A DNA stretch of 6,395 bases from Pseudomonadota bacterium (GTDB taxonomy: Bacteria > Pseudomonadota > Alphaproteobacteria > Acetobacterales > Acetobacteraceae). Location of the stretch: contig JAKBCJ010000284.1 of NCBI GenBank assembly GCA_021807975.1, positions 1 through 6,395 on the forward strand, read 5' to 3'. Of the stretch, positions 4,882-6,395 are shown piece after piece; positions within the stretch are counted from its first letter, which is position 1, and each line of letters starts with the position of its first letter. The translations under genes and the position numbers were made by a program. A model generated the notes under the pieces. It had not been told where the DNA came from. It worked only from the letters and a program-made list of their open reading frames with translations, and made no database searches.

Positions 4882-6395
4882 TTATGGCTGCTTAAGGTAT
4901 GTGAAACCATTTTGGCGGAGCGTGATTAGGAGCCCGCCGGAGTTCAACTCTGATTGGAACCAGCGGGGTGCGGCTGAGCCAGAATAGAAGAAGGTCGCAC
5001 CGTTGGTGGGGTTTGGCGTGTTGCCGCTAAGGATGCTGTTAGCGACATTAAGAGCGCTCTGGTATGAACTTGCATTCGGACCCGTCAAGTTCTGAGGCAC
5101 TGCTGCTGCATTCCACAAACTGCCCCCTACTGAGCTAAATTGACCCGGCTGATTAACGATACCCGCGAGGGTCAGCGCAAAGCCGGGCACTCCTATACGG
5201 TCAACGACCGTCCAACCGATGTCAGCATACTCGCTAGGCGTATTCGCTGCTTCGGCGAACATCAAGCGAGCAAGCAAGGTAACATCACCCGCCTGAGGAA
5301 CATAACCGTTGCTGCCTATCGCTGTTTGCCCGATTGGTTCTGCCGCGTCCGCCGTTCCGATTGGATTCGCATATCCCAGGAAGGACATGACGTCACCAGC
5401 GATGGCCGCCACTGTGGCTTGTATGGTATCCAGTATGGATTGTGTTCCATTGATTGAGTTGATGGTATCAATAGCACCGGTCACCGCTGCCGTCACATCG
5501 ATCTTGCTGTCCGTGCCCGTGGTGCCCGAACTATCAACGAAAAATGTCAGCTTCCACTCAGCACCGCCTTCGGAAGCGATCTCGGAGACGCCGTCAGTTG
5601 GCAGGGTCCCTGAAGGACTCAACTGGCTGATAACTCCGTTGAAGTTTGGCACACCATTTGCTCCGGCGTCCGCTACCGCGACATCGAATGCGGCGGTGTC
5701 GATCGTGAAGCCGTACTGCGACGGGACTTCCATCTGACCGTCGCCATTGAACGACGGCGTTACAGCCGCTACAAATGCCTGGTCGATCGCTGTACTGTAA
5801 TCGGGCAAGTTGGTCGCCAGTGCGGTTGCTGCCGCGAAAGCACCGTCATTCATCTGCAGCGGTTGTTGTAGGGTGTTTTGATTGCTCTGATAGTTAGCAA
5901 ACGCCTGTGCCACAGCCGGCAGATACAGGTTCAGACTGTCCAGCAGCCCCTGTCTCAGATTGCCGCTGGCGAAGTCGCTCGCCATGTTGGTGGCGATCCC
6001 GGCCGAACCCAATGCGGCCGACACGGTATTCAGCATGTTCTGCGTCTGGCCGCCGTTATATATCCCGATCCCCGCCGCCCCGGCCGCCGCAGCCTCTAAC
6101 GCGGCGGCCAGCATGCCCACGGCATTGCCGGTTTGCGCCGATTTCACGACGCCATACAAACCGCCCACACCTTGTGCCGCCGCGTTCAGCACCTGCGCGG
6201 GAACCGGCGGCAGGGTCCCGGGCGTGGTCCCGCCAGCGTCCGCCGTAATCCCGGCGGCTACCGCCTGCGCCAGAGTCAGCAGTCCCTGCAAGTCCTGCCC
6301 GTTGGCAAACGCCTGCCCCGACTGGGCCGCATCCGCCGCCGCCGCCGCGAAATACAGATACGCCTGCCCGCTCACCGCCGCGGCGATGTTGAGCC
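4882..6395 (-). CDS. Modular toxin-like protein with SleB/Hydrolase_2-type cell wall hydrolase tip (5' end outside window)
   Basis: The frame is open through the right edge, so the true start is outside; the GTG at 6375 is internal because its upstream codons match the core of the second copy. About 503 residues are visible. The first 165 are Ala/Gly-rich core nearly identical to the other copy. A diverged pre-tip region follows, ending in a hinge reading FLGYANPIGTADAA (near 5340-5380). The last 136 residues (5292-4885) resemble the SleB/Hydrolase_2 cell wall hydrolase family: an ARLMFAEA motif with the likely catalytic Glu at 5253-5251, then NQPGQFS, GATFFY and a terminal NGFTY in the place of the family's H-x-F-Y ending. 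Family members cleave peptidoglycan glycan strands. I infer an antibacterial toxin acting in the target periplasm, because a signal-peptide protein follows at once. A housekeeping or autolysin role is less likely given the modular core. Confidence 0.8.
   Translation of the reverse strand, partial: LNIAAAVSGQAYLYFAAAAADAAQSGQAFANGQDLQGLLTLAQAVAAGITADAGGTTPGTLPPVPAQVLNAAAQGVGGLYGVVKSAQTGNAVGMLAAALEAAAAGAAGIGIYNGGQTQNMLNTVSAALGSAGIATNMASDFASGNLRQGLLDSLNLYLPAVAQAFANYQSNQNTLQQPLQMNDGAFAAATALATNLPDYSTAIDQAFVAAVTPSFNGDGQMEVPSQYGFTIDTAAFDVAVADAGANGVPNFNGVISQLSPSGTLPTDGVSEIASEGGAEWKLTFFVDSSGTTGTDSKIDVTAAVTGAIDTINSINGTQSILDTIQATVAAIAGDVMSFLGYANPIGTADAAEPIGQTAIGSNGYVPQAGDVTLLARLMFAEAANTPSEYADIGWTVVDRIGVPGFALTLAGIVNQPGQFSSVGGSLWNAAAVPQNLTGPNASSYQSALNVANSILSGNTPNPTNGATFFYSGSAAPRWFQSELNSGGLLITLRQNGFTYLKQP
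5896..6395 (-). repeat. Core direct repeat B, first copy
   Basis: Collinear with 2402-2901 at a constant offset of 3494 bases and without indels. By translation I count about 13 replacements in about 160 residues. The match reaches the window edge here, so the full repeat is longer; on the tip side it ends abruptly near 5896. Confidence 0.9.

Noticed and set aside
2402..6395. Duplicated core as an assembly artefact
   Set aside because: The copies differ at many positions, carry different tips and different neighbours, and the two repeat pairs have different offsets (3494 and 3285), which fits real duplicated modules.
1..6395. CRISPR array, tRNA, rRNA or riboswitch
   Set aside because: No short regularly spaced repeats, cloverleaf sequence, conserved rRNA segments or recognisable riboswitch core were found on either strand by reading.

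Overview
The window looks like a stretch of a high-GC Gram-negative chromosome, probably an alphaproteobacterium. I infer this from GC-rich coding DNA, signal peptides, a lipobox and small proteins of an alphaproteobacterial style; no gene here fixes the taxonomy. All credible genes lie on the minus strand, so the array reads from the right edge to the left edge.

The window is a tandem array of polymorphic-toxin-like modules. Each has a conserved Ala/Gly-rich core, a different C-terminal tip, and a small exported protein directly downstream that is the natural candidate for immunity. Module 1 (6395-4101) is the 3' part of a core gene ending in a SleB/Hydrolase_2-like cell wall hydrolase tip, followed 4 bases later by a 258-residue protein with a signal peptide. 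A frameshifted small gene (4098-3777) and a 77-residue protein (3759-3526) come next. Module 2 (3508-946) is a 684-residue core protein with a BPSL0067-like (NlpC/P60 or CHAP-type) tip, followed 16 bases later by a lipoprotein resembling the STY0301 family. Next come about 245 bases that may be a decayed tip (945-701), then a 159-residue exported protein with a strong ribosome binding site and no intact toxin beside it (688-209). Module 3 begins right after its stop codon: core coding sequence without an evident start codon, running off the left edge.

Two pairs of long direct repeats show that the modules are duplicated. Positions 2402-2901 match 5896-6395 without gaps, and 1-137 match 3286-3422 with two mismatches. 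Homology ends abruptly on the tip side, as expected when toxin tips and their immunity genes are exchanged by recombination in shared core DNA, similar in logic to orphan modules of CDI, Rhs and MafB loci.

Both recognisable tips are predicted to attack peptidoglycan, and all three partner candidates are predicted to be exported or lipid-anchored, so the expected battlefield is the periplasm. The secretion route is not visible here: the true N-terminus of module 1 lies beyond the right edge, and the module 2 product has no signal peptide. Toxicity and immunity are inferred from domain and layout. I saw no tRNA, rRNA, CRISPR array, intact insertion sequence or convincing terminator.
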